Positions 51,528 through 60,525 of a DNA stretch of 64,000 nucleotides are shown in pieces. The DNA is taken from the NCBI RefSeq assembly GCF_001645685.2, contig NZ_CP017080.1, positions 1,354,001 through 1,418,000 on the forward strand. The letters run 5' to 3'. The notes under the pieces were generated by a model. It had not been told where the DNA came from, ran no database searches, and worked only from the letters and a program-made list of their open reading frames with translations. The DNA comes from Peribacillus muralis (GTDB taxonomy: Bacteria; Bacillota; Bacilli; Bacillales; DSM-1321). The position numbers and the translations under genes are program-made. Numbering within the stretch: position 1 is the first letter of the stretch; each line of letters starts with the position of its first letter.

Positions 51528-53463
51528 TAGAGAACTGATCATCTATACCTTCAGAAGCACCGGATGGATCGGCTTTCTCTATTTGATCGGCCTCATATTT
51601 GCACTTCCGTTAGAAATATTGACGCGTATTTTGAATGAAAAAAATGAATATGTGGAATTTGAAAACCTGTTTTCCAGTCAGCAAATGATTCAATTTGTCT
51701 TAGTCATCGTTATTCCAGTCTTACTTGCAATCTCTCTCTTTCGTTTTTTACAGATTAAACAAGCCTCGGATTTTATTCATAGTTTACCCATTACTAGAGG
51801 AACCGTTTATTTTCATATGATCGGAATGGGATTTTTATTCCTAGCCTTGCCAATTATATTGACTGGTTCAATTTTACTGTTATTTCAATCGGCAATTGAT
51901 ATCGAAAGCCTTTATACGCTGACGGATATATGGTCCTGGATGGGAATTACATTCCTTTTGGAAGTGGTTATCTTTACTGTTGCCGTTTTTATAGGAATGA
52001 TAACGGGATTATCGGCCTTGCAAGGCCTGCTGACTTATATAGTTCTTGCATTGCCTGTGGGCTTATTTGTGTTGTTGGCGGCGAATATGAAGTTTTTAAT
52101 CGTAGGATTTTCTGCAGATTACTATTTAAGGACCAACCTGAAGGGGATTTCTCCCTTATTGGCTGCAACCGAGATGGAGAAAATCACATTTTTCTCCTTT
52201 CAAACATTAACGTATGCTGTATTTACCGTGCTTTTTTCGTTTTTGTCGCTAGTAATCTATCAGAAGAGAAAGCTGGAGCATGTATCGCAAGCCTTTGTTT
52301 TTCCGAGGATTAAGCCATTATTTAAATTTGGGCTGACGTTATCCATGCTGCTGTTTTCAGGATTTTATTTTAGCGAAACGACCGGGAAAATTGGCTGGAT
52401 TTTCTTCGGGTATGTAATCGGCTCTTTATTCGGATATTATTTAGGTGAAATCGTCCTGCAAAAAACATGGAGAATCAAGTTCAATCCGAAAGGCTATTTA
52501 GCATTTATGATGATAATCATTGTGCTTGGGCTCATAATGAAAATGGATCCAATTCAGTTTAAGACCAAAATTCCGGATGAAAGGGAGATCAGCCAAATCT
52601 ATATTGGCAATTCCCCTTTGTTCATCGAAGAAGAAATCCCGTATACGGGCCCCACTTTTCTTAAACAGAAGGAAAATATAGAAGCGGTCACGTTAATGCA
52701 CCAGCAGATTATCGAAAAGGGTAAAATGGTTTCCGTCGGTGAATGGAGCGATGCCCAATCCGTATTCATCATGTATCAACTTAAAAATGGAAAACGGTTA
52801 GCGAGAGAATACCATTTACAAAACTATGACTCGTACCTTCCGCTATTGGCGAAAATTTACGAGTCTGAGGAATATAAAAAAACGGTGAATGATTTGTTGA
52901 ATGTGACAACTGAAGATGTTTCTAAAATAAGGATAAAAGCGAGCGGTCAAGTGGATAAATCCGTTACGATCAAGGATGCGCAACAGCTCCGAGAAGCGGT
53001 GCAGGCACTGTCAGAGGACCTGGATAATCAATCTTTCGCCCAAATGAAGAATTCTATCGGTGATTATGCCACGGTTGATATTTACTTAAAGGATAAAAAA
53101 ATCATATATATGAATTGGGATTCTTCTTTGACACAGTTCTCCAAATGGATGGAACAAACCGAACAAACAAGGAAAGCACGGTTGCTGGCTGAGGATATAT
53201 CTTATATTCTGATTGCCAGAACAGATTCGCAAATTTATCATTCAATATCGGCAGAGGAGCTTGCACGCCAAATCGAAAAAAAACCAAATTGCCTGAAAAT
53301 TAACACCCTTTCAGACATTGATACGCTCATCGATAATGCCCAAATTGATTGGGATGGAGAGTATTTAGCTGCTTTTTATTATAAAGATAGCAGAGAGGTG
53401 GATATCAAGAGTTTTTCCGGCGATCATGTTCCCGATTTCATTTTGGAACACTTTAATGAATGA
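51502..53463 (+). CDS. Large ABC transporter permease with soluble C-terminal half
   Basis: 653 residues. Residues 1-365 contain about eight TM helices (for example FVLVIVIPVLLAISLFRFL). From about 370 the chain is soluble and faces the outside or the membrane surface (TKIPDEREISQIYIGNSPLF onward). It forms the membrane part of the GntR-ABC module. ATG 51502 lies within the end of the ATPase gene, indicating tight coupling. Confidence 0.85.
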   Translation: MPSRITWLNRELIIYTFRSTGWIGFLYLIGLIFALPLEILTRILNEKNEYVEFENLFSSQQMIQFVLVIVIPVLLAISLFRFLQIKQASDFIHSLPITRGTVYFHMIGMGFLFLALPIILTGSILLLFQSAIDIESLYTLTDIWSWMGITFLLEVVIFTVAVFIGMITGLSALQGLLTYIVLALPVGLFVLLAANMKFLIVGFSADYYLRTNLKGISPLLAATEMEKITFFSFQTLTYAVFTVLFSFLSLVIYQKRKLEHVSQAFVFPRIKPLFKFGLTLSMLLFSGFYFSETTGKIGWIFFGYVIGSLFGYYLGEIVLQKTWRIKFNPKGYLAFMMIIIVLGLIMKMDPIQFKTKIPDEREISQIYIGNSPLFIEEEIPYTGPTFLKQKENIEAVTLMHQQIIEKGKMVSVGEWSDAQSVFIMYQLKNGKRLAREYHLQNYDSYLPLLAKIYESEEYKKTVNDLLNVTTEDVSKIRIKASGQVDKSVTIKDAQQLREAVQALSEDLDNQSFAQMKNSIGDYATVDIYLKDKKIIYMNWDSSLTQFSKWMEQTEQTRKARLLAEDISYILIARTDSQIYHSISAEELARQIEKKPNCLKINTLSDIDTLIDNAQIDWDGEYLAAFYYKDSREVDIKSFSGDHVPDFILEHFNE

Positions 53464-53470
53464 TTATATA

Positions 53471-53510
53471 AAGAGGATGCCGTCCTAGAAAATGGGCGGC
53501 ATCCTCTTCT
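53471..53510. terminator. Bidirectional terminator
   Basis: AAGAGGATGCCG / CGGCATCCTCTT around a 14-base loop. Confidence 0.88.
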
Positions 53511-53543
53511 CATGCATATGAACTATGTTGATGTTTCGATACT

Positions 53544-53747
53544 TTATAGTTTTACGACGTTTATTGCTTGAGGTCCGCGGTTTCCTTCTTCGATCTCAAA
53601 TTCAACCTCTTGTCCTTCATCTAGTGTTTTGAAACCGTCTCCCTGAATCGCAGAAAAATGGACGAATACATCATCTTCGTTCGGAACTTCAATGAAGCCA
53701 AATCCTTTGTCACTGTTAAACCATTTTACCTTGCCAGTTACTGTCAT
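53544..53747 (-). CDS. csp: Cold-shock protein (second copy)
   Basis: 67 residues with RNP1 KGFGFIE and RNP2 VFVHF. It is related to the copy at 15759 but more acidic in the middle ([14 protein letters not shown]). ATG 53747 follows AGGAGGATTCATCG. RNA chaperone. Monocistronic. Confidence 0.95.
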   Translation of the reverse strand: MTVTGKVKWFNSDKGFGFIEVPNEDDVFVHFSAIQGDGFKTLDEGQEVEFEIEEGNRGPQAINVVKL

Positions 53748-54149
53748 TCGATGAATCCTCCTAAAAAATTTAAAAAATTAATGGTGAGGATTTTTTCCTT
53801 AATGGAAGAATCCAATTCACACATTATCAAGAATCCTCAATTAAGCTTGGAATCCATATGTGAAGCTGCTTGATAATACGTGAAAGCTACAAGAATTTCT
53901 CATGGGGAGTTTTCCAAGTTTTTAAATATATACCCACCTTTATAGAGGGTAAAACAAATGGAAGTATTTTATACCTTTTTTCAGGGGAATAATAGTAAAG
54001 AGGAATAATAACGGTAATGATGTGCATGACTGGCTGTAATTCGAAGGATAAAAAGTGCCTAATATTGAAATTTCAAAAAACAATCGAAGAAAGACGTTTT
54101 TATCAGGAAGAATGAGGGTAAGGAATAAGGAAGAAAGGACTGATGAATA
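53748..54149. other. AT-rich intergenic region
   Basis: I see no supported gene or hairpin. The plus-strand 40-codon frame at 53753-53873 has no usable binding site and overlaps the csp leader. Confidence 0.5.
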
Positions 54150-54263
54150 ATGAAGAAACTTTTAAAAAGAGCCATCATTTTTGCTGCGCCGATCATATTT
54201 AAAGAGGTTAAGAAGCGCTGGAAAAATAAACGAAATCAAAAAGAGATGAAAACCGCAAGATAA
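54150..54263 (+). CDS. Small basic amphipathic peptide
   Basis: 37 residues: MKKLLKRAIIFAAPIIFKEV followed by KKRWKNKRNQKEMKTAR. A short hydrophobic patch is framed by many Lys/Arg. GAAAGGA lies ten bases before the ATG. No family recognised; it could bind membrane or RNA. Confidence 0.5.
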   Translation: MKKLLKRAIIFAAPIIFKEVKKRWKNKRNQKEMKTAR

Positions 54264-54587
54264 GTTCCGAAATGGACAAAACCATAGAATTTATAAGAAG
54301 GGGCGCTGAGCAGGCGTCTTTTGTTTTGCCTCCTGAATAAATCCTCATCCTGTGATTCATTCACCTCTACATCTTTCCTTCATATCGTGTTAAAATAGTA
54401 AGGTTGATTGAAATGAATGGCAAGTAGCCAAGGCTTTAGCCTTATGATATATTTCTTCTTACATATCTGGTGTATGTTCAGGTAATTTACATACAAAGAA
54501 GGGTTGACATTCCAATGTAAAAATACAATAAAATCACCTATAAATCTTTTTTAGAATTGATGACTCCACTAATGAAAGGAACATTTT
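54264..54587. other. Leader region of prfC
   Basis: No gene seen. It contains a weak GC hairpin (54300-54325, GGGGCGC...GGCGTC, TTTT), a TTGACA -35 at 54504-54509 with an AT-rich -10 region (TACAAT or AATAAA), and the prfC binding site GAAAGGAAC. Confidence 0.45.
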
Positions 54588-56162
54588 ATGACTACATTAA
54601 AAGATGAGGTCCAATCGCGTCGGACCTTCGCAATCATCTCCCACCCGGATGCCGGGAAAACGACCTTGACCGAAAAACTATTGCTGTTTGGCGGCGCGAT
54701 CCGCGATGCGGGAACAGTTAAAGCGAGAAAAACAGGCAAGTATGCAACAAGTGACTGGATGGAGATTGAAAAACAACGGGGAATTTCCGTTACATCCTCC
54801 GTCATGCAGTTTGATTATGAGGATTTCCGTGTGAATATTCTCGATACACCAGGTCACCAAGACTTCAGTGAAGACACCTACCGTACACTGATGGCTGTCG
54901 ATAGTGCCGTGATGATCATCGATTCGGCAAAAGGAATCGAGGATCAGACGGTTAAATTATTCAAAGTTTGCCGAATGAGAGGAATCCCGATTTTCACGTT
55001 CATTAACAAAATGGACCGTCAAGGTAAAATGCCTCTCGAGTTGCTGGCTGAACTGGAAGAGGTATTGGGAATCGAAACATATCCAATGAACTGGCCAATT
55101 GGAATGGGAAAAGACTTCGTCGGCATTTACGATAGGTTCAACAATCGGATCGAGCAGTTCAAGACGGAAGGCGAGGATCGTTTCCTTCCATTGAATGATG
55201 AAGGTGAACTTGAAATCGATCATGCACTTAAGGATTCCCAGTTGTATGAGCAAACTTTGGAAGAAATCATGCTGTTGACTGAAGCGGGTAACCAATTCTC
55301 TGAAGAAAGCATCGCCAATGGAAAACTGAGTCCTGTATTCTTCGGAAGTGCCCTGACTACTTTCGGCGTCCAGACGTTTTTGGATGCTTATCTGCAGTTT
55401 GCACCAGCTCCTCAAGCAAGAATGACAACGTCTGGTGAGATGAGTCCTGTCAGCAATGATTTTTCCGGCTTCATTTTCAAAATCCAAGCGAATATGAATC
55501 CAAAACACCGTGATCGGATCGCTTTCCTGCGTATCTGTTCGGGTAAATTCGAGCGCGGAATGAGTGTCAACTTGAGCAGGACCGGCAAGCCGATCAACCT
55601 TTCTTCTTCAACCCAATTCATGGCTGATGATCGGAATACGGTAAACGAGGCGGTAAGCGGAGATATCATCGGTTTATATGATACAGGGAATTACCAAATC
55701 GGTGATACGATCACGACGAGCAAAGACATGTTCCAATTCGAGAGGTTACCACAATTCACTCCGGAGCTATTCATGCGGGTAACGGCTAAGAACGTCATGA
55801 AACAAAAACACTTCCATAAAGGAATTAACCAACTTGTACAAGAAGGGGCGATACAGCTCTTCAAGACGGTCCGAATGGAAGAATACCTGCTTGGTGCCGT
55901 CGGGCAGCTTCAATTCGAAGTATTCGAGCATCGAATGAGGAACGAGTACAATGTCGAAGTCCTGATGGAGCGGATGGGCAGTAAAATCACACGCTGGGCC
56001 GAGGATGAAAAGCTTGATGAAAACCTTCATAGCTCAAGAAGCATTCTTGTTAAAGACCGCTTTGAAAAATACGCATTCTTATTTGAAAATGAGTTTGCCC
56101 TTCGTTGGTTCCAAGATAAAAATCCTGACGTGGAATTATATAATCCGATGGATTTGAAATAA
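54588..56162 (+). CDS. prfC: Peptide chain release factor 3
   Basis: 524-residue translational GTPase that recycles RF1/RF2 from the ribosome. G1 [10 protein letters not shown]2 region [11 protein letters not shown]3 DTPGHQDF and G4 NKMD are intact. The RF3-specific C-terminal domain follows, with [20 protein letters not shown]. subtilis lacks this factor, so its presence separates this lineage. ATG 54588. Confidence 0.95.
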   Translation: MTTLKDEVQSRRTFAIISHPDAGKTTLTEKLLLFGGAIRDAGTVKARKTGKYATSDWMEIEKQRGISVTSSVMQFDYEDFRVNILDTPGHQDFSEDTYRTLMAVDSAVMIIDSAKGIEDQTVKLFKVCRMRGIPIFTFINKMDRQGKMPLELLAELEEVLGIETYPMNWPIGMGKDFVGIYDRFNNRIEQFKTEGEDRFLPLNDEGELEIDHALKDSQLYEQTLEEIMLLTEAGNQFSEESIANGKLSPVFFGSALTTFGVQTFLDAYLQFAPAPQARMTTSGEMSPVSNDFSGFIFKIQANMNPKHRDRIAFLRICSGKFERGMSVNLSRTGKPINLSSSTQFMADDRNTVNEAVSGDIIGLYDTGNYQIGDTITTSKDMFQFERLPQFTPELFMRVTAKNVMKQKHFHKGINQLVQEGAIQLFKTVRMEEYLLGAVGQLQFEVFEHRMRNEYNVEVLMERMGSKITRWAEDEKLDENLHSSRSILVKDRFEKYAFLFENEFALRWFQDKNPDVELYNPMDLK

Positions 56163-56167
56163 TCGTG

Positions 56168-56197
56168 AAAGTCCGTGTTACATACACGGGCTTTTTT
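56168..56197 (+). terminator. Intrinsic terminator after prfC
   Basis: AAAGTCCGTGT, TACAT, ACACGGGCTTTTTT. Confidence 0.88.
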
Positions 56198-56338
56198 GAT
56201 TATCCTGGATTTTCTTCACCTGGCTTCCATCATTTCTCTAGCTTGTGAGTTCAAGAATGAATCACACAAAAATCATGAGGCTGGCACGGCAAATCCATCC
56301 AAGCAATATACGTAAAACGATTCCCCTAAATTATTCCG

Positions 56339-56367
56339 TTGACAAACTGCAGCAACTCCTTTATATT
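56339..56367 (+). promoter_or_regulatory. Consensus SigA promoter of nhaC
   Basis: TTGACA (56339-56344), 17 bases, TATATT (56362-56367); leaves a leader of about 90 bases. The rest of 56198-56464 holds no gene. Confidence 0.75.
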
Positions 56368-56464
56368 TAGCTAGTACTTTAACGCATAAAAGCGTATCAG
56401 TGGATAATAATCGTTACATTTTTACCTCAAGAAACATACAAAATGAAAGCGGGGAAAATACATC

Positions 56465-57844
56465 ATGCGTCTCGAAGATGCCAAGCTAAAACTCTCTTTA
56501 CTTGAAGCTATTTGTGTTTTAGCGATGCTGTTCTTAATTATTGCAATAGGAATCATCCGTTATGAACTAGTTCCTCATATTCCAATTATTGCAGCCATCC
56601 TTTTTTTATTCGTTTATGGAAAAATAAAGAAGCTCCCATTTTCAATCATGGAAGGGGCTATCGTCAAAGGTGCGGTTTCCGGTATGGGAGCCATCTATAT
56701 ATTCTTTTTCATCGGAATGCTCATTTCGATCTGGATGGCAAGTGGGACAATCCCTACCATCATGTACTATGGGTTTGACTGGATTTCCGGAAAGTATTTC
56801 TATGCGGTCACATTTCTGGTGTGTTCGCTAATCGGGCTCTGTATCGGGAGTTCACTTACAACATCAGCCACGGTCGGAGTTGCTTTCATTGGTATGGCGG
56901 CAGCGCTGGATTTATCGCTGGCGATTACAGCCGGTGCAATCATTTCTGGTGCATTTCTTGGCGATAAGATGTCTCCATTATCCGACTCGACCAACCTTGC
57001 TTCGGGAACGGTTGGAGTGCCACTATTTGAACATATTAATAATATGCTGTGGACAACGATTCCAGGTTTTGTCATATCACTGATCATCTTTTATTTCCTT
57101 TCACCGAATGTCAAAGTGCCTCGTGTTGAGGAGATTGAGGCCATGACCAAAGCCTTGGAAATGGAAACGAACATTAGCATATGGAGCTTGATTCCGTTTG
57201 TCATCATTCTGGTCATGGCATTGAAAAAAGTGTCGGCGATTCCGACTTTGTCAGCTGGAATCGTTTCGGCGGCGGTCATTGCTTTCATACAAACCCCAAG
57301 CTTGACGGTTGTAAAACTGGCGGATATCTTATACGGTGGATTTGTGCTGAAGAGTGGGGTGGAACAACTTGACACAATTCTATCTCGGGGCGGAATCGAG
57401 AGCATGATGTTCTCCGTTTCCATGGTGTTGTTGGCATTGGCTATGGGTGGACTATTATTTGAATTGGGAGTCATCCCTTCTATTTTATATGCGGTCCAGG
57501 ATTCATTGACGAGTGTAGCGAAAGTGATTTCAGCCACCGTATTTGCAGGAATCGGTGTGAATTTCCTAGTCGGGGAACAGTATTTGTCAGTAATACTGCC
57601 CGGGAAAGCCTTTCAGCAGAAATATGATGATTTAGGATTGCAGCCAAAAACGCTTGGAAGGGTGCTTGAAGATGCGGGAACAGTTGTGAATCCCCTTGTT
57701 CCATGGGGAGTCTGCGGGGTATTCCTGACAAAGGTATTGGGCGTGCCTACCATGGAATATGCACCTTTTGCCTTCTTCTGCTTACTTTGCCCTGTGCTTA
57801 GCTTGATTGGTGGCTTTACGAAAATAGGTATCCATTATAAATGA
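56465..57844 (+). CDS. nhaC: Na+/H+ antiporter, NhaC family
   Basis: 459 residues, about eleven TM helices. SSLTTSATVGVAFIGMAAALDL, GAFLGDKMSPLSDSTNLASG and the C-terminal NPLVPWGVCGVFLT are NhaC hallmarks. It exchanges internal Na+ for external protons (some members swap malate and lactate). ATG 56465 is preceded by GCGGGGAA. Confidence 0.9.
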   Translation: MRLEDAKLKLSLLEAICVLAMLFLIIAIGIIRYELVPHIPIIAAILFLFVYGKIKKLPFSIMEGAIVKGAVSGMGAIYIFFFIGMLISIWMASGTIPTIMYYGFDWISGKYFYAVTFLVCSLIGLCIGSSLTTSATVGVAFIGMAAALDLSLAITAGAIISGAFLGDKMSPLSDSTNLASGTVGVPLFEHINNMLWTTIPGFVISLIIFYFLSPNVKVPRVEEIEAMTKALEMETNISIWSLIPFVIILVMALKKVSAIPTLSAGIVSAAVIAFIQTPSLTVVKLADILYGGFVLKSGVEQLDTILSRGGIESMMFSVSMVLLALAMGGLLFELGVIPSILYAVQDSLTSVAKVISATVFAGIGVNFLVGEQYLSVILPGKAFQQKYDDLGLQPKTLGRVLEDAGTVVNPLVPWGVCGVFLTKVLGVPTMEYAPFAFFCLLCPVLSLIGGFTKIGIHYK

Positions 57845-57880
57845 AAAAAACAGGCGGTCGCTTTTGACTGCCTGTTTTTT
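57844..57880. terminator. Bidirectional terminator
   Basis: AAAAAACAGGCGGTC / GACTGCCTGTTTTTT. Confidence 0.9.
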
Positions 57881-57891
57881 CATGGAAACAC

Positions 57892-59085
57892 TTATTTTGC
57901 TGAAGCAATCTCATCTTTTGGAATGGAGATGACCTTTTCTTTCTGTTCCAGTAAATTCATTCGCATCACGACGTTTTGAAATATGCCCATAGAAAGCATG
58001 AGCAGCAATAAGGATGAACCGCCATAGCTGATGAATGGGAGCGTGATTCCTGTAATGGGAATGAGTCCAGTCGCCCCTCCAATATTGATGCCGACCTGAA
58101 TGCCGATCATGGATGAAATCCCGATCAATAATAGGCTGCCAAAAGGATCCTTACATTTGGCTGAGAGCATATATCCCCGAAGGACGATAAAACCTAACGT
58201 CAACAAAACGAAGCCGACTCCGAATATTCCAAGCTCTTCCGCAATGACGGCTATGATGAAATCCGTATGTGATTCAGGAAGATATCCGTATTTTTGGACA
58301 CTGTCTCCAAGCCCGACACCAGTAAGGCCACCTGAGCCAATCGCGTACAATGAATTCACTAGCTGATACCCATCTCCACCCTCTTGACCAAAAGGATCTG
58401 CAAACCCTGTAAAACGGGACACTTTATTTTCAGAGAATATGGAGGAGAAATTACCTGTCACGATTATCCCCAGAACAAATATGACAACGAATATCGAGGT
58501 AATTAAAGAGAGTTTGAAGATGCTCTTGAATGACATACCCGACGAAATGATCATAGTACTTGAAATTAAGAAAATGACCGCAGCCGTTCCGTAGTCAGGT
58601 TGTATCCCGATTAAAAAACAAATAAATACGAGAAAGAAAATCGGGGGAATGACGGCTTTATCAATACTGTTGATCCGATCCTGCCGTTTTCCGTATATGG
58701 CCGCGAGATAAATGATGATCGCAAGCTTGGAAAATTCTGCTGGCTGAATCGATTTTGTTCCTACCTTGAACCAGCTTGTGGCATTTCCGGCTGTATGACC
58801 AAAGATAAACAGAAGTAAAAGCACTCCGGCCATTCCTAACATCATAAGAATTAAAAAATTTTTGTTTTTGTACATCTTATAAGGAAGAATCATCGTCACG
58901 ATCATTGCTAAGAATGAAATGATAAAGGCCATTTTTTGTTTCTCAAAGAAGAAATCCACAGGCTGGTGGTATCGAGAAACAGCAGTAATCATGCTCGAAC
59001 TGTAAATCATCACCAAACCAAACAAACAGAGTAATACGACTGCGATGAAGATAGGAAAGTCGTATGCTTTAATTATTCTTTTCAC
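57892..59085 (-). CDS. ftsW: FtsW/RodA/SpoVE-family peptidoglycan polymerase (FtsW-like)
   Basis: 397 residues, ten TM helices. LVMIYSSSMITAVSRY, the extracellular loop ATSWFKVGTKSIQPAEFSK, ESHTDFIIAVIAEELG and the C-terminal PITGITLPFISYGGSS are SEDS signatures. It polymerises lipid II at the septum with a class B PBP. GTG 59085 is eight bases after GAGGTGA; the frame opens four codons earlier on a GTG that overlaps the binding site. SpoVE or RodA would be alternatives; the N terminus fits FtsW best. Confidence 0.9.
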   Translation of the reverse strand: MKRIIKAYDFPIFIAVVLLCLFGLVMIYSSSMITAVSRYHQPVDFFFEKQKMAFIISFLAMIVTMILPYKMYKNKNFLILMMLGMAGVLLLLFIFGHTAGNATSWFKVGTKSIQPAEFSKLAIIIYLAAIYGKRQDRINSIDKAVIPPIFFLVFICFLIGIQPDYGTAAVIFLISSTMIISSGMSFKSIFKLSLITSIFVVIFVLGIIVTGNFSSIFSENKVSRFTGFADPFGQEGGDGYQLVNSLYAIGSGGLTGVGLGDSVQKYGYLPESHTDFIIAVIAEELGIFGVGFVLLTLGFIVLRGYMLSAKCKDPFGSLLLIGISSMIGIQVGINIGGATGLIPITGITLPFISYGGSSLLLLMLSMGIFQNVVMRMNLLEQKEKVISIPKDEIASAK

Positions 59086-59408
59086 TTGTGCGCTCACCTC
59101 GAATATGTATGCGCGAAAAAATCGCCTTCTTATATAGTAACGGAAAATCGGCTATATAGATAATAATTTTTATTCTGTAACAGGAATTTATCCTCCAAGA
59201 AACAATAGTAAACACTTTATCCGATGGAATTGGCAGGGATGTGCTTTTCATATTACTCGATAAATATCGATTCCTACATCTATTACCTTCGATGGTATAT
59301 ATGAATAATCCTTTATGAAAATAAAATTTTTACTATATATTCCATATGGATGATACTATTATGACTATAAGAATATAAGTCACGTGAAATGATGAAAGGG
59401 TGGATTTG
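59086..59408. other. AT-rich divergent intergenic region
   Basis: Separates ftsW and the SDR gene. No gene, hairpin or clear promoter pair was recognised. Confidence 0.5.
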
Positions 59409-60509
59409 ATGGAGCATATTTATTTTTTTACTGGGTTTCCAGGTTTCATCAGTAATCAATTAATCAGGGAGCTAATCCGGCAAGATGAAGCTATAAACAA
59501 AATTTATTTGCTCGTTCTACCTCAGCAAAGGAAGAAATCGGAAATGGAGATCAAAAAAATTGAAGATGACTTGGATGGTATGAAAATCGCCTTTGAAATC
59601 GTGATAGGAGATATTACGAAGAAGCATCTGGATTGTTCGTTGGAGGTATACCATGAACTGCAGCAACAAGTCACGCACCTGTTTCACCTTGCTGCAATAT
59701 ATGATTTGGCTGTCCCGGAAAAATTGGCAAGGCTTGTAAATGTGGTGGGGACGGAGCAAGTAAACCAATGGGCCAAAGGTGCGACTGTACTCAAGAGGTA
59801 TACGTATTTCAGCACTGCTTATGTAGCTGGAACGCGGGAAGGGTGTTTATATGAGCATGAATTGAAGCTTCCGAAAAGCTTCAAGAACCATTATGAACGG
59901 ACGAAATACGAGGCTGAATTATTGGTCGAGCAGCTTAAAAAAGAAATTCCCATCACCATAATCAGGCCTGGTATCGTAAAAGGTCATTCCCAGACGGGGC
60001 AAACGATTAAATTCGATGGACCGTATTTTATCCTGAATTTTCTAGATCGCCTAAGCTTCATGCCTTTTTTACCGTACATATCTTCAAAGAGGGATACAGT
60101 CGTGAACCTGGTTCCAATTGATTATATTATACAGGCTACGGCATTTCTGGCATTATATAAGGAAGGTGCAGGCAAAACGTATCATCTGACTGATCCTAGC
60201 CCTTTTACGGCTAGTGAAATTTATGAGCTATTCTTTGAGGAACTGTATAAGAAAAAGCCAAAAGGGCATATACCTTTGCCAATAAGCCAGGCGGTTTTAT
60301 CAATTCGTCACGTACGGGCATTTTTAGGGGTGGAAAAAGAGGCCCTTGATTATTTCACTTGGAAAGGGCGCTTTGACTGCTCTTTAGCGCAAGAGGATTT
60401 AACGGCTTCGGGAATCGTTTGTCCTGATTTCAAAGAAGGTGTCCCTGCCATGGTCGATTTTTATTTAAAACACAAGCATGATGAAGAGTACCAAATTAAA
60501 ATAAGGTAG
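59409..60509 (+). CDS. NAD(P)-dependent SDR reductase, fatty-acyl-CoA-reductase-like (NAD_binding_4)
   Basis: 366 residues, extended short-chain dehydrogenase. The nucleotide motif is TGFPGFISNQLI (GxxGxI). HLFHLAAIYDL, YFSTAYVAGTREG and YERTKYEAELLV (catalytic YxxxK) follow; ITIIRPGIVKGHSQTG fits the male-sterility/acyl reductase group. It may reduce an acyl thioester or a sugar-like ketone. ATG 59409 is eight bases after AAAGGG. Co-directional, 16 bases from the aldehyde dehydrogenase, suggesting a joint aldehyde pathway. Confidence 0.82.
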   Translation: MEHIYFFTGFPGFISNQLIRELIRQDEAINKIYLLVLPQQRKKSEMEIKKIEDDLDGMKIAFEIVIGDITKKHLDCSLEVYHELQQQVTHLFHLAAIYDLAVPEKLARLVNVVGTEQVNQWAKGATVLKRYTYFSTAYVAGTREGCLYEHELKLPKSFKNHYERTKYEAELLVEQLKKEIPITIIRPGIVKGHSQTGQTIKFDGPYFILNFLDRLSFMPFLPYISSKRDTVVNLVPIDYIIQATAFLALYKEGAGKTYHLTDPSPFTASEIYELFFEELYKKKPKGHIPLPISQAVLSIRHVRAFLGVEKEALDYFTWKGRFDCSLAQEDLTASGIVCPDFKEGVPAMVDFYLKHKHDEEYQIKIR

Positions 60510-60525
60510 GGCAAGGTGAGTGGTT

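Noticed and set aside
53753..53873. 40-codon plus-strand ORF ([11 protein letters not shown]...) beside the second cold-shock gene
   Set aside because: Its start lies on the antisense of the csp ribosome binding site and no plus-strand binding site exists.
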